Source: Comamonadaceae bacterium | Lineage (GTDB): Bacteria > Pseudomonadota > Gammaproteobacteria > Burkholderiales > Burkholderiaceae_C | Assembly (NCBI GenBank): GCA_947464665.1 | Contig: CANHXV010000123.1 | Span: 1 to 5,971, forward strand | DNA: 5,971 nucleotides | Direction: 5' to 3' | Shown here: piece by piece, positions 1-5,205 of the stretch | Layout of the letters: each line of letters starts with the position of its first letter | How positions within the stretch are numbered: position 1 is the stretch's first letter | Position numbers and translations under genes: made by a program | Notes under the pieces: model-generated | Databases searched by the model: none | Told to the model about the DNA's origin: nothing | The model's input: only the letters and a program-made list of their open reading frames with translations

Positions 1-27
1 GGCGTGGAAGGCAAAGTGCCTAACTGA
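1..27 (+). CDS. 3' end of an unidentified upstream gene (partial)
   Basis: In frame 1 the window opens with eight codons (GVEGKVPN) followed by TGA at 25-27, and a strong intrinsic terminator starts 22 bases later. The terminator position fits a gene ending here on the + strand. Eight residues are too few to name a family. The other forward frames are also open or stop nearby, so the frame is an inference from the spacing to the terminator. Confidence 0.4.
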   Translation, partial: GVEGKVPN

Positions 28-49
28 TCCAGTCAGTCAATCTGTCAAG

Positions 50-81
50 GCCGCGCTTCGAAAGAGGCGCGGCTTTTTTTT
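50..81 (+). terminator. Strong Rho-independent terminator of the upstream gene
   Basis: The arms 50-59 and 64-73 form a 10-bp stem: seven GC pairs, then G-U, U-A and C-G. The stem closes on a GAAA tetraloop (60-63) and is followed directly by eight T (74-81). This separates the upstream gene from the cytochrome operon, so shp needs its own promoter in 82-161. Confidence 0.92.
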
Positions 82-111
82 GGGTGGACAGCAAGGGCAT
101 CGGTTTTCGTT

Positions 112-140
112 TCTGAAGCGCTCTTAAGAATTGCTTCAGA
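112..140 (+). promoter_or_regulatory. Putative response-regulator box upstream of shp (CTTAAG-N5-CTTCAG)
   Basis: Two hexamers, CTTAAG (123-128) and CTTCAG (134-139), lie 11 bases apart start to start, one helical turn. This matches 11 of 12 positions of the PmrA-type consensus YTTAAK-N5-YTTAAK as I recall it. A third related hexamer, CTGAAG, sits at 113-118. The outer bases also form an 8-bp inverted repeat, TCTGAAGC (112-119) with GCTTCAGA (133-140), around the palindrome TCTTAAGA (122-129). OmpR-family regulators bind tandem direct repeats, and one is encoded in the same operon, so autoregulation is a reasonable inference. A weak -10-like CAAGAT lies at 150-155, ten bases past the box. The box could instead be read as a dyad for a different regulator. 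Confidence 0.55.
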
Positions 141-161
141 TGGCGTGGTCAAGATCACGTC

Positions 162-578
162 ATGACTTCACACAACACCTTTATTTCTTTACGCGGCATC
201 TTGGCTGGGCTGGTTTCATTGCTGATGATCGGTGCCAGCTTTGCAGGGGACACCTCGCCTGATGCGCTCTTAACTCAATATCAACAAGCCGCCGGCCAAA
301 AAGCCGATCGCCTGCGCGGACAAAAGTTTTTCAATGCCAAGGCAGCCAACGATTTGAGTTGTGCGTCTTGTCACGGTGCTTCACCCGCACAGCCGGGAAA
401 ACACGCCAGCACTGGCAAAACCATCGCACCCTTGGCGCCTTTGGTCAATCCAGATCGATTTTCAGATTCAGCCAAAGTTGAGAAGTGGTTTCGCAGAAAT
501 TGTAAAGACGTGCTGAGCAGGGAGTGCACACCCCTTGAAAAGGCGGATGTTGTGGCTTACTTAAAGGAGATGAAATGA
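162..578 (+). CDS. shp: SHP-type oxygen-binding monohaem cytochrome c (DUF1924 family)
   Basis: This 138-residue periplasmic cytochrome has a signal peptide (residues 1-28, hydrophobic core about 12-27, cleavage likely after ASFA). A single haem site, CASCH, is at 67-71. The C-terminal part carries WFRRNC (109-114), a second cysteine at 122 and TPLEKADVVAYL (123-134), the signature of Sphaeroides haem protein. In that family an asparagine is the sixth haem ligand and swings away to let O2 or NO bind; Asn113 is the candidate here, and Cys114/Cys122 match the family disulfide. The physiological substrate of SHP is, as far as I know, unsettled. The gene overlaps dhc by four bases (ATGA) and opens a five-gene block. 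No good Shine-Dalgarno precedes ATG 162 and no better in-frame start exists, since the signal peptide needs this one. Confidence 0.9.
   Translation: MTSHNTFISLRGILAGLVSLLMIGASFAGDTSPDALLTQYQQAAGQKADRLRGQKFFNAKAANDLSCASCHGASPAQPGKHASTGKTIAPLAPLVNPDRFSDSAKVEKWFRRNCKDVLSRECTPLEKADVVAYLKEMK
563..569 (+). promoter_or_regulatory. Ribosome binding site of dhc inside the shp coding end
   Basis: AAAGGAG lies five bases before ATG 575 and within the last codons of shp. Together with the ATGA stop/start overlap it fixes the dhc start and suggests translational coupling of the two redox partners. Confidence 0.8.
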
Positions 579-1051
579 AATTTCAACAATGGGTGATTCG
601 CAGTTCGGTTGCGACAGTTTTGATTTTGGGTTGTTTGACTTCTGTCATGGCAGAAAGACCGCTCATGCCGCCCAATGTGTTACCTGCTTACAAAAATGAA
701 TGTACTTCTTGCCACATGGCTTATCCACCCGCCATGCTGTCTAAGCCCTCTTGGCAGCGAATCATGGGCAGCCTTGACAAACACTATGGCACTGACGCCT
801 CTGTGGATGCTGCCACTGAACGACAAATTGGTGTGTGGTTGCAGTCTATGGGCGGCACCTACAAGCGCGTCGAGGCGTCCTCTCCTGCAGATCGATTGAC
901 CACCACGCAATGGTTTGAAAAGAAGCATCGCAAGATTGAACCAGCCGTTTGGACGCGCAAATCAATCAATGGCAAAGCGCAATGCCAAGCATGCCATCAA
1001 GGCGCTGACATCGGTGACTTTGAAGACGACCGGGTTCGAATTCCGTTTTGA
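575..1051 (+). CDS. dhc: Dihaem cytochrome c, DHC family, electron donor to SHP
   Basis: This is a 158-residue periplasmic protein with a signal peptide ending near residue 26 (VMA/ERP). Two haem sites are visible, CTSCH (43-47) and CQACH (137-141). Between them lie WQRIMGSLDKHYGTDAS (60-76) and FEKKHRKI (114-121), which supply His70 and His118 as likely distal ligands, consistent with the bis-His haems known in DHC. The tail GDFEDDRVRIPF is typical of the family. In characterised systems DHC passes electrons to SHP, and the two genes overlap here. A cysteine at residue 20 (ILGC) weakly resembles a lipobox, so a lipoprotein form is possible but less likely than the A-x-A-type cleavage. Confidence 0.92.
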   Translation: MKFQQWVIRSSVATVLILGCLTSVMAERPLMPPNVLPAYKNECTSCHMAYPPAMLSKPSWQRIMGSLDKHYGTDASVDAATERQIGVWLQSMGGTYKRVEASSPADRLTTTQWFEKKHRKIEPAVWTRKSINGKAQCQACHQGADIGDFEDDRVRIPF

Positions 1052-1110
1052 AAATTCAAAAATAAAGCAAGTCATTCAAACGAAAAAAGCAAAGTTCAAG
1101 GAATAAAAAA

Positions 1111-1788
1111 ATGACAAACAACACGCTCAATCCGCTGACTTCTGCATCAGAAGTGGCAACGCCTAGCCGCCGCATTGTCGAGTTGCCCATGCGCTTGTTT
1201 CACACCTTCATGGCCATCAGCTTTGCGGGGGCCTACATCACCGCCGAAAGCGAACGCTTTCGGTTGCTGCATGTCAGCTTAGGCTACACCTTGTTTGGTT
1301 TGGTGGTCTTCAGGGTGCTTTGGGGCATGATGGGACCTCGTCAATCAAGGCTAAGCGCTGCTTGGCGAAAATTGGAGGCGATCAAAGAATTCAAATCTGA
1401 TTTGCAAAATTTTCCTGAGTCACTATTGAGCTGGAATGGACAAACGCTGCGCAAATTGGGTGCGGTGGTGTTAACTGCTGCAGCATTCAGTACGCTGCTG
1501 GTGTCTATTTTCATCGCCATTTCGGGATATGCCCTCTACAATGAAATCACTGGCGATTGGATGTCCGAAATCCATGAGTTCTTTGGCAACTTTTTACTCA
1601 TGGCCGTGCTCTTGCATATTGCCGTCATTGGACTTTTGGTGGCGGGTAAAAAAGCGCAAGGTTTGCGTCCCATGTGGTCTGGAAGGCGCGTTGGCGCTGG
1701 GCCCGATGTGGCCAAAAGCAATCATCTGTGGGTGGCCATTTTGCTCAGCGTGCTTGTGACTTCGTTCTTGTATTTTCAACTGACATAA
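1111..1788 (+). CDS. Cytochrome b561-type membrane protein, partner of DHC/SHP
   Basis: This 225-residue integral membrane protein has about five hydrophobic segments (roughly 28-44, 52-72, 117-140, 155-178, 205-222). Four histidines sit in the pattern expected for a two-haem prokaryotic cytochrome b561: His31 (PMRLFHT) in helix 1, His54 (RLLHVSLGY) in helix 2, and His155 (EIHEFFGN) with His169 (LLHIAVIG) in helix 4. It resembles the cytochrome b that accompanies DHC and SHP in other proteobacteria, and would carry electrons from the quinol pool to periplasmic DHC. The start at 1111 has AAGGA (1098-1102) eight bases upstream. It follows dhc by 59 bases and precedes the response regulator by 14, so all are probably on one transcript. 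Confidence 0.9.
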   Translation: MTNNTLNPLTSASEVATPSRRIVELPMRLFHTFMAISFAGAYITAESERFRLLHVSLGYTLFGLVVFRVLWGMMGPRQSRLSAAWRKLEAIKEFKSDLQNFPESLLSWNGQTLRKLGAVVLTAAAFSTLLVSIFIAISGYALYNEITGDWMSEIHEFFGNFLLMAVLLHIAVIGLLVAGKKAQGLRPMWSGRRVGAGPDVAKSNHLWVAILLSVLVTSFLYFQLT

Positions 1789-1802
1789 GGCCTAGATTCA
1801 CC

Positions 1803-2459
1803 ATGCGCGTGCTGATGGCAGAAGACGATGAAACCCTAGGTTCTGGCCTCAAGGCTGGCTTGGCGCAGCATGGATTCCAGGTGGATTGGGTGCGCGATGG
1901 TGTGGCGGCCGAGCGAGAAATGCTGACGCAGGTACACGAGGTCGTTATTTTGGACATGGGTTTGCCACGCCAAGACGGTTTGGTCAGCTTGCAAAAGATT
2001 CGTCAAAAGAAAATCACAACACCTGTTCTCATTTTGACGGCGCAAGATGCAGTGTCCTATCGAATCAAAGGCTTAGACACAGGCGCTGATGATTATTTGA
2101 TCAAACCTGTCGACTTGTTAGAACTTGCAGCGCGCTTGCGTGCCTTGGTCAGAAGGGCGCATGGAGAAATTCAAAGTACGGTGACGGTCAAAGACGTGAA
2201 GTTGAATTCCACTGCGCGTGTGGTTGAGTTGAAAGGCCAGCCGGTTGACTTGTCTGCCCGTGAGTTTGATCTCTTGTTCACCTTCATGATGCATGCTGGT
2301 CAGGTTCTTACGCGCGAGCAGTTAGAAAAGCATTTGTACAGTTGGGGCACCGAAGTGAGCAGCAACACAGTCGAAGTTCATGTCTACCATCTAAGGCGCA
2401 AGCTGGGGAATGATGTGATTCAAACCATTCGGGGTGTTGGCTACGTCATGCCAAAATGA
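1803..2459 (+). CDS. OmpR/PhoB-family response regulator (QseB/PmrA-like)
   Basis: This 218-residue cytoplasmic DNA-binding regulator has an N-terminal receiver domain (1-118) with the acidic pocket EDD (7-9), phospho-acceptor Asp51, Thr79 and Lys101 (LIKP). A winged-helix output domain (about 126-217) includes DLSAREFDLL (149-158), the recognition segment SNTVEVHVYHLRRKL (187-201) and the closing IRGVGYVM. The start at 1803 gives the usual MRVLMAEDDE opening. The same frame stays open further upstream inside the cytochrome b gene, but that adds no recognisable domain. Spacing to cytochrome b is 14 bases and to the kinase 4. It is the natural candidate to bind the CTTAAG-N5-CTTCAG boxes before shp and before the RTX gene. 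Confidence 0.95.
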   Translation: MRVLMAEDDETLGSGLKAGLAQHGFQVDWVRDGVAAEREMLTQVHEVVILDMGLPRQDGLVSLQKIRQKKITTPVLILTAQDAVSYRIKGLDTGADDYLIKPVDLLELAARLRALVRRAHGEIQSTVTVKDVKLNSTARVVELKGQPVDLSAREFDLLFTFMMHAGQVLTREQLEKHLYSWGTEVSSNTVEVHVYHLRRKLGNDVIQTIRGVGYVMPK

Positions 2460-2463
2460 AGAA

Positions 2464-3825
2464 ATGATGTCAATTAAAAAGAGAGCCTCACTCCAATCTC
2501 GGCTACTCAGCTCCTTGATGGGCGTGACAGCCGTGGCATGGTTACTTGTTTTGGGCCTGACTTGGTATGAAACTGACCATGAACTCAATGAGTTGTTGGA
2601 TGCACATCTGGCGCAAACGGCCTCGTTTTTGGTGTACCAATCGGGCGATGGCCATGATGGCCACAGCGATTTCACTTCCAGCCCCATCTTGCACAAATAC
2701 CAGCCTCGGGTTGCCTTTCAAATCTGGCATGAAGGCGAATTGATGGTGCGTTCAGAAAAAGCGCCATTGGCACCCTTTAGAAGTGACAGCCAAAGTGGCC
2801 TGACTGACAGAAATGTGGATGGGCAAGTTTGGCGCATTTTTAGCACCCAGGGCCAAGAAAAGGATGTCTGGATCCACGTAGCTGAACTGGGTAAGTACCG
2901 CCATGACATTTTGTATGCGGGGCTTGAAAGTGCCATCCTTCCCCTGTTGTTGGTGTTTCCACTTTTGGCTTTGTTCATCTGGTGGTCTATCAGGGTCTCG
3001 TTGGCGCCTTTGCGACACGTGGGGCAAGAGATTGGATTTCGCAAAGCGTCTTCGCTTCAGCCCTTGGCAGAAGAAACCGCAGTTCAAGAAGTTCAGCCCT
3101 TGGTACAAGCTTTGAACCAGTTGTTCAAGCGTGTAGAAATTCAGATGGCCAGTGAGCGACAGTTTACGTCCGACGCTGCCCATGAATTGCGCACGCCTGT
3201 GGCAGCCATTCGGATGCAAGCGCAAGTCGCCATGGGCGCTTCAGAGCCCATTGCGCAGAGTCAAGCCATGCAAGCCCTGCTTCAGGGCTGCGATCGCGCA
3301 ACACGATTGATTGCACAACTTTTAGAACTGTCAAGGTTGGATGCAGCTGAATTCAATCAGGATACTGTCATTGCTGACTCAGTGGATGTCATCGCATTAA
3401 CTCGCCAACAACTGGCAGAGTCGGGACATGCATGGGTAGCAAAGAATCAGACTTTGAATTTTGAAGCACCCGAGAAGCTGATGCTCAAAGTCAAGCCAGA
3501 GTGGTTGTCGATTGTGGTTCGAAATTTAGTCGACAATGCTAGCCGTTACAGCCCAGAGGGCTCACGCGTGCAAGTGTCGTGGCAAGCGGGTGCGCAGCCT
3601 ACCCTGACGGTAGAAGACAGTGGACCTGGTATGACTCAAATTGATCGAGATCGACTGGGGGATCGATTTTTCAGAGTTTTAGGCAACAACGCTTCGGGTT
3701 GTGGTTTGGGTTGGTCCATTGTGCGAAGAATTGCGCATTTAAGCGGTATCAGTGTGCAATTAGGTACTGGCGCATCGCTTGGCGGCTTGAAAGTCACCTT
3801 GGGCTGGCCCAATGAGAGCGTTTGA
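2464..3825 (+). CDS. Sensor histidine kinase, QseC/PmrB-like, cognate to the response regulator
   Basis: This is a 453-residue inner-membrane kinase. Membrane segments at about 14-33 and 155-175 enclose a periplasmic sensor region of about 120 residues resembling the 2CSK_N type. Then come a linker, the H-box SDAAHELRTPVAAIR (His240 phospho-acceptor) and a HATPase domain with N-box NLVDNA (354-359), G1 DSGPGM (385-390), RFFR (401-404) and G2 GCGLGWSIV (412-420). All catalytic motifs are present, so it should be active. The sensor region contains GDGHDGHSD (61-69), a possible metal-binding loop. The start is ATG 2464 or ATG 2467; the second has better spacing from a weak GAAG. An in-frame GTG at 2434 would overlap the regulator gene and has no support. 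The signal is unknown; redox state, oxygen, NO or a metal are guesses from the operon. Confidence 0.93.
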   Translation: MMSIKKRASLQSRLLSSLMGVTAVAWLLVLGLTWYETDHELNELLDAHLAQTASFLVYQSGDGHDGHSDFTSSPILHKYQPRVAFQIWHEGELMVRSEKAPLAPFRSDSQSGLTDRNVDGQVWRIFSTQGQEKDVWIHVAELGKYRHDILYAGLESAILPLLLVFPLLALFIWWSIRVSLAPLRHVGQEIGFRKASSLQPLAEETAVQEVQPLVQALNQLFKRVEIQMASERQFTSDAAHELRTPVAAIRMQAQVAMGASEPIAQSQAMQALLQGCDRATRLIAQLLELSRLDAAEFNQDTVIADSVDVIALTRQQLAESGHAWVAKNQTLNFEAPEKLMLKVKPEWLSIVVRNLVDNASRYSPEGSRVQVSWQAGAQPTLTVEDSGPGMTQIDRDRLGDRFFRVLGNNASGCGLGWSIVRRIAHLSGISVQLGTGASLGGLKVTLGWPNESV

Positions 3826-3857
3826 GGTCTCTTCAAAGTGAGTAAGCCACTTCGCCA

Positions 3858-3890
3858 GTTAAGCTTGGCTTCATCTAGGCTCTTTAAATT
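3858..3890 (+). promoter_or_regulatory. Second response-regulator box and candidate promoter before the RTX gene
   Basis: GTTAAG (3858-3863), five bases, CTTCAT (3869-3874) matches 10 of 12 positions of YTTAAK-N5-YTTAAK. Over 16 positions (3859-3874 against 124-139) it is identical to the shp box at 12. A T/A-rich -10-like stretch, TTAAATT (3884-3890), lies ten bases past the box, the same distance as CAAGAT past the shp box. If used, transcription would start near 3897, leaving a leader of about 38 bases. This is an inference from pattern only. A 5-bp hairpin (GCCAG/TTGGC, 3854-3869) overlaps the box and may be chance. Confidence 0.45.
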
Positions 3891-3922
3891 CTAGTTCTCA
3901 GCAAAGCAATTTCATTGCAAAC

Positions 3923-3929
3923 AAGGGGA
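3923..3929 (+). promoter_or_regulatory. Strong ribosome binding site of the RTX gene
   Basis: AAGGGGA ends five bases before ATG 3935 and fixes that start. A small inverted repeat, GCAAT-TTC-ATTGC (3906-3918), lies just upstream in the presumed leader; with five pairs it may be chance. Confidence 0.75.
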
Positions 3930-3934
3930 ACAAC

Positions 3935-5026
3935 ATGAGCAACGATGCCAATAAGGGTTATCAATTCACCGTCATAAACGGCGCAGTTACAGCCGTTTAT
4001 GAAATTAAAAATGGTCGCGCTAAATTTGAAAAAATGGACCGTGACGAAACATGGTCGGTCGATGGCGCCAACATCGTTAAAACTGAAACAGAACACGGCC
4101 GCATTGAAACCACTGTCTACACAGACGCTAATGGTGATGGCATTTTTGCCAAAATGTCCAAGTCTTACGGCACAGACAGTGCATTGCTCTCAAACTCAAA
4201 TTGGCAGACAAGCACTTTGACAAGCTCATTGCAAAATGGCTATCAATTTGACATCGTCAACGGAAGTGTGACTGCAGTTTATGAAATTGAACGCGGTTAC
4301 AAATCACAAGAACGAATTGACTTCAATGAAAATTGGACCATTGATGGTGCCAATATCATCAAAACAGAAGTTGAGCACGGTGTCACAGAAACATCCATTT
4401 ATACAGATGTAGATGGCGATGGTGTTTTCGCTAAAGTTTCAAAATTATATGTTGCCACAGATGGCAGTATTTGGAGCGGCCGCACTTCAGGCACAGACAA
4501 TGATGACCAATGGCGCGGTAACAACAGCGATGATCAGTACTATGCTGGTAATGGAAACGATCGTTTGACTGGAGGTTATGGCAATGACGACCTCTATGGT
4601 GCTGACGGTGACGATCAGATGAACGGCGATTCAGGCTCCGATGATTTGTTTGGCGGCATTGGTAACGACATATTGGTTGGCGGTGCAGGCTCAGACGACT
4701 TGTATGGCGGCCTTGGCAATGATTCCTTCAAGTACACCAACGTGTTTGAGTCTGGCCTGATCATTAGCACCCGCGACAATATTCATGACTTCACTTCTGG
4801 TGACAAACTTGACTTGTCTGCTATGGACGCCAAGTCGGGCAATTGGACCAATGATGCATTCACTTATGTGGGCGCAGTTGCCAACTTGACCGCCGCCAAT
4901 GCGAATGGCGCTGTTTGGTTTGAAAATGGTATTTTGTATGCCAGCAACGACCGCGATGTGGCCGCTGAGTTCCAAATTCAACTGTTGGGCGTTACAGATT
5001 TGCTAGCTACTGATTTGATTCTATAA
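3935..5026 (+). CDS. RTX calcium-binding protein with duplicated N-terminal module, probably type I secreted
   Basis: The protein has 363 residues and no N-terminal signal peptide. Two 71-residue copies of one module occupy 8-78 and 102-172, ungapped and about 61% identical by my count. Each ends in an EF-hand-like acidic loop (TDANGDGIF, TDVDGDGVF) that lacks the usual acidic twelfth residue. Nine RTX nonads follow (187-267), with an aspartate exactly every nine residues from Asp191 to Asp263; the first two are degenerate. The C-terminal part (268-363) has DNIHDFTSGDKLDLSAMDA (281-299) and ends in LLATDLIL, like the C-terminal domain of serralysin-type exported proteins. The family is exported by type I systems through a C-terminal signal and folds on binding calcium outside. 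No protease motif (HExxH) is present and no transporter genes are in the window. The function is unknown: cell-surface, matrix or adhesin roles are possible. Confidence 0.85.
   Translation: MSNDANKGYQFTVINGAVTAVYEIKNGRAKFEKMDRDETWSVDGANIVKTETEHGRIETTVYTDANGDGIFAKMSKSYGTDSALLSNSNWQTSTLTSSLQNGYQFDIVNGSVTAVYEIERGYKSQERIDFNENWTIDGANIIKTEVEHGVTETSIYTDVDGDGVFAKVSKLYVATDGSIWSGRTSGTDNDDQWRGNNSDDQYYAGNGNDRLTGGYGNDDLYGADGDDQMNGDSGSDDLFGGIGNDILVGGAGSDDLYGGLGNDSFKYTNVFESGLIISTRDNIHDFTSGDKLDLSAMDAKSGNWTNDAFTYVGAVANLTAANANGAVWFENGILYASNDRDVAAEFQIQLLGVTDLLATDLIL
3956..4168 (+). repeat. Copy A of the 71-residue module (residues 8-78)
   Basis: It runs from GYQFTVINGAVTAVYEI through DGANIVKTETEHG to DANGDGIFAKMSKSY. 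It pairs without gaps with copy B, 282 bases downstream. I do not recognise this module as a named domain. Confidence 0.85.
4238..4450 (+). repeat. Copy B of the 71-residue module (residues 102-172)
   Basis: It runs from GYQFDIVNGSVTAVYEI through DGANIIKTEVEHG to DVDGDGVFAKVSKLY. The conserved parts are the opening, the DGANI.KTE.EHG centre and the acidic loop. The middle (residues 119-133) has diverged most, so the duplication is not recent. Confidence 0.85.
4493..4735 (+). repeat. Nine RTX calcium-binding nonads (residues 187-267)
   Basis: The tandem 27-base units encode GGxGxDxLx-type nonads. The clearest are GNGNDRLTG, GYGNDDLYG, GIGNDILVG and GAGSDDLYG. The first two units (TDNDDQWRG, NNSDDQYYA) keep the aspartate register but have lost most glycines. 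Such arrays form a parallel beta-roll that binds calcium between turns. Confidence 0.88.
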
Positions 5027-5044
5027 ACAAATTTCGCAAGCATC

Positions 5045-5074
5045 AAAAGGCCGCTGTTCACAGCGGCCTTTTTT
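5045..5074 (+). terminator. Rho-independent terminator after the RTX gene
   Basis: GGCCGCTG (5049-5056) pairs perfectly with CAGCGGCC (5061-5068) around the loop TTCA, and A-T pairs extend the stem outward from 5045 to 5072. A run of six T (5069-5074) follows. It lies 18 bases past the RTX stop codon and isolates the RTX gene from the next cytochrome operon. Confidence 0.95.
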
Positions 5075-5117
5075 ATGGCTGATCGCTTGCTACATAGACT
5101 CGCTGATTGGTAGCTTA

Positions 5118-5131
5118 TTGACGCAGATCAA
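5118..5131 (+). promoter_or_regulatory. FNR/CRP-family binding box before the small cytochrome c gene
   Basis: TTGAC-GCAG-ATCAA matches 9 of 10 defined positions of the FNR consensus TTGAT-N4-ATCAA. It lies 75 bases before ATG 5206, downstream of a terminator, and faces genes for respiratory cytochromes, the usual targets of FNR, Anr, Dnr or Nnr regulators. A convincing -10 is not seen at the classical -41.5 spacing; TACGAT (5165-5170) and TTTCAT (5174-5179) are weak options. Which family member binds cannot be told from the box. Confidence 0.6.
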
Positions 5132-5205
5132 TGATTACCGACACCAAGACCGCGAGTGAAGGCGTACGATGAATTTCATTCAATGCACAGATCAGAAAGT
5201 TATTC

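Noticed and set aside
31..49. Short GTCA repeats (GTCAGTCAA, TGTCAA) before the first terminator
   Set aside because: Too short and irregular to be a meaningful repeat.
628..636. Lipobox-like ILGC in the DHC signal peptide
   Set aside because: The residues before the cysteine are poor for a lipobox, and a better signal peptidase I site (VMA) follows six residues later.
1046..1061. A/T-rich inverted repeat TTTTGAA/TTCAAAA across the dhc stop
   Set aside because: Only a two-base spacer, no GC pairs of note and no T run beyond it, so it is not a terminator; likely chance in A/T-rich sequence.
1674..1802. Upstream extension of the response-regulator frame, starting inside the cytochrome b gene
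   Set aside because: It adds 43 residues without any domain and overlaps a clear membrane protein; ATG 1803 gives the standard receiver start.
2434..2463. GTG start for the sensor kinase inside the end of the regulator gene
   Set aside because: No ribosome binding site and no added feature; ATG 2464/2467 leaves the normal short cytoplasmic segment before the first membrane helix.
2752..3225. Long antisense open frame opposite the sensor kinase
   Set aside because: Composition and position fit a shadow of the kinase gene; no recognisable domain and no ribosome binding site.
3826..3934. Search for a terminator between the kinase and the RTX gene
   Set aside because: Only weak 4-5 bp hairpins without a T run were found, so read-through from the kinase gene into the RTX gene cannot be excluded.
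4493..4735. Tandem 27-base periodicity considered as a CRISPR-like or satellite array
   Set aside because: It is coding and explained fully by RTX nonads in frame; units vary at the DNA level.
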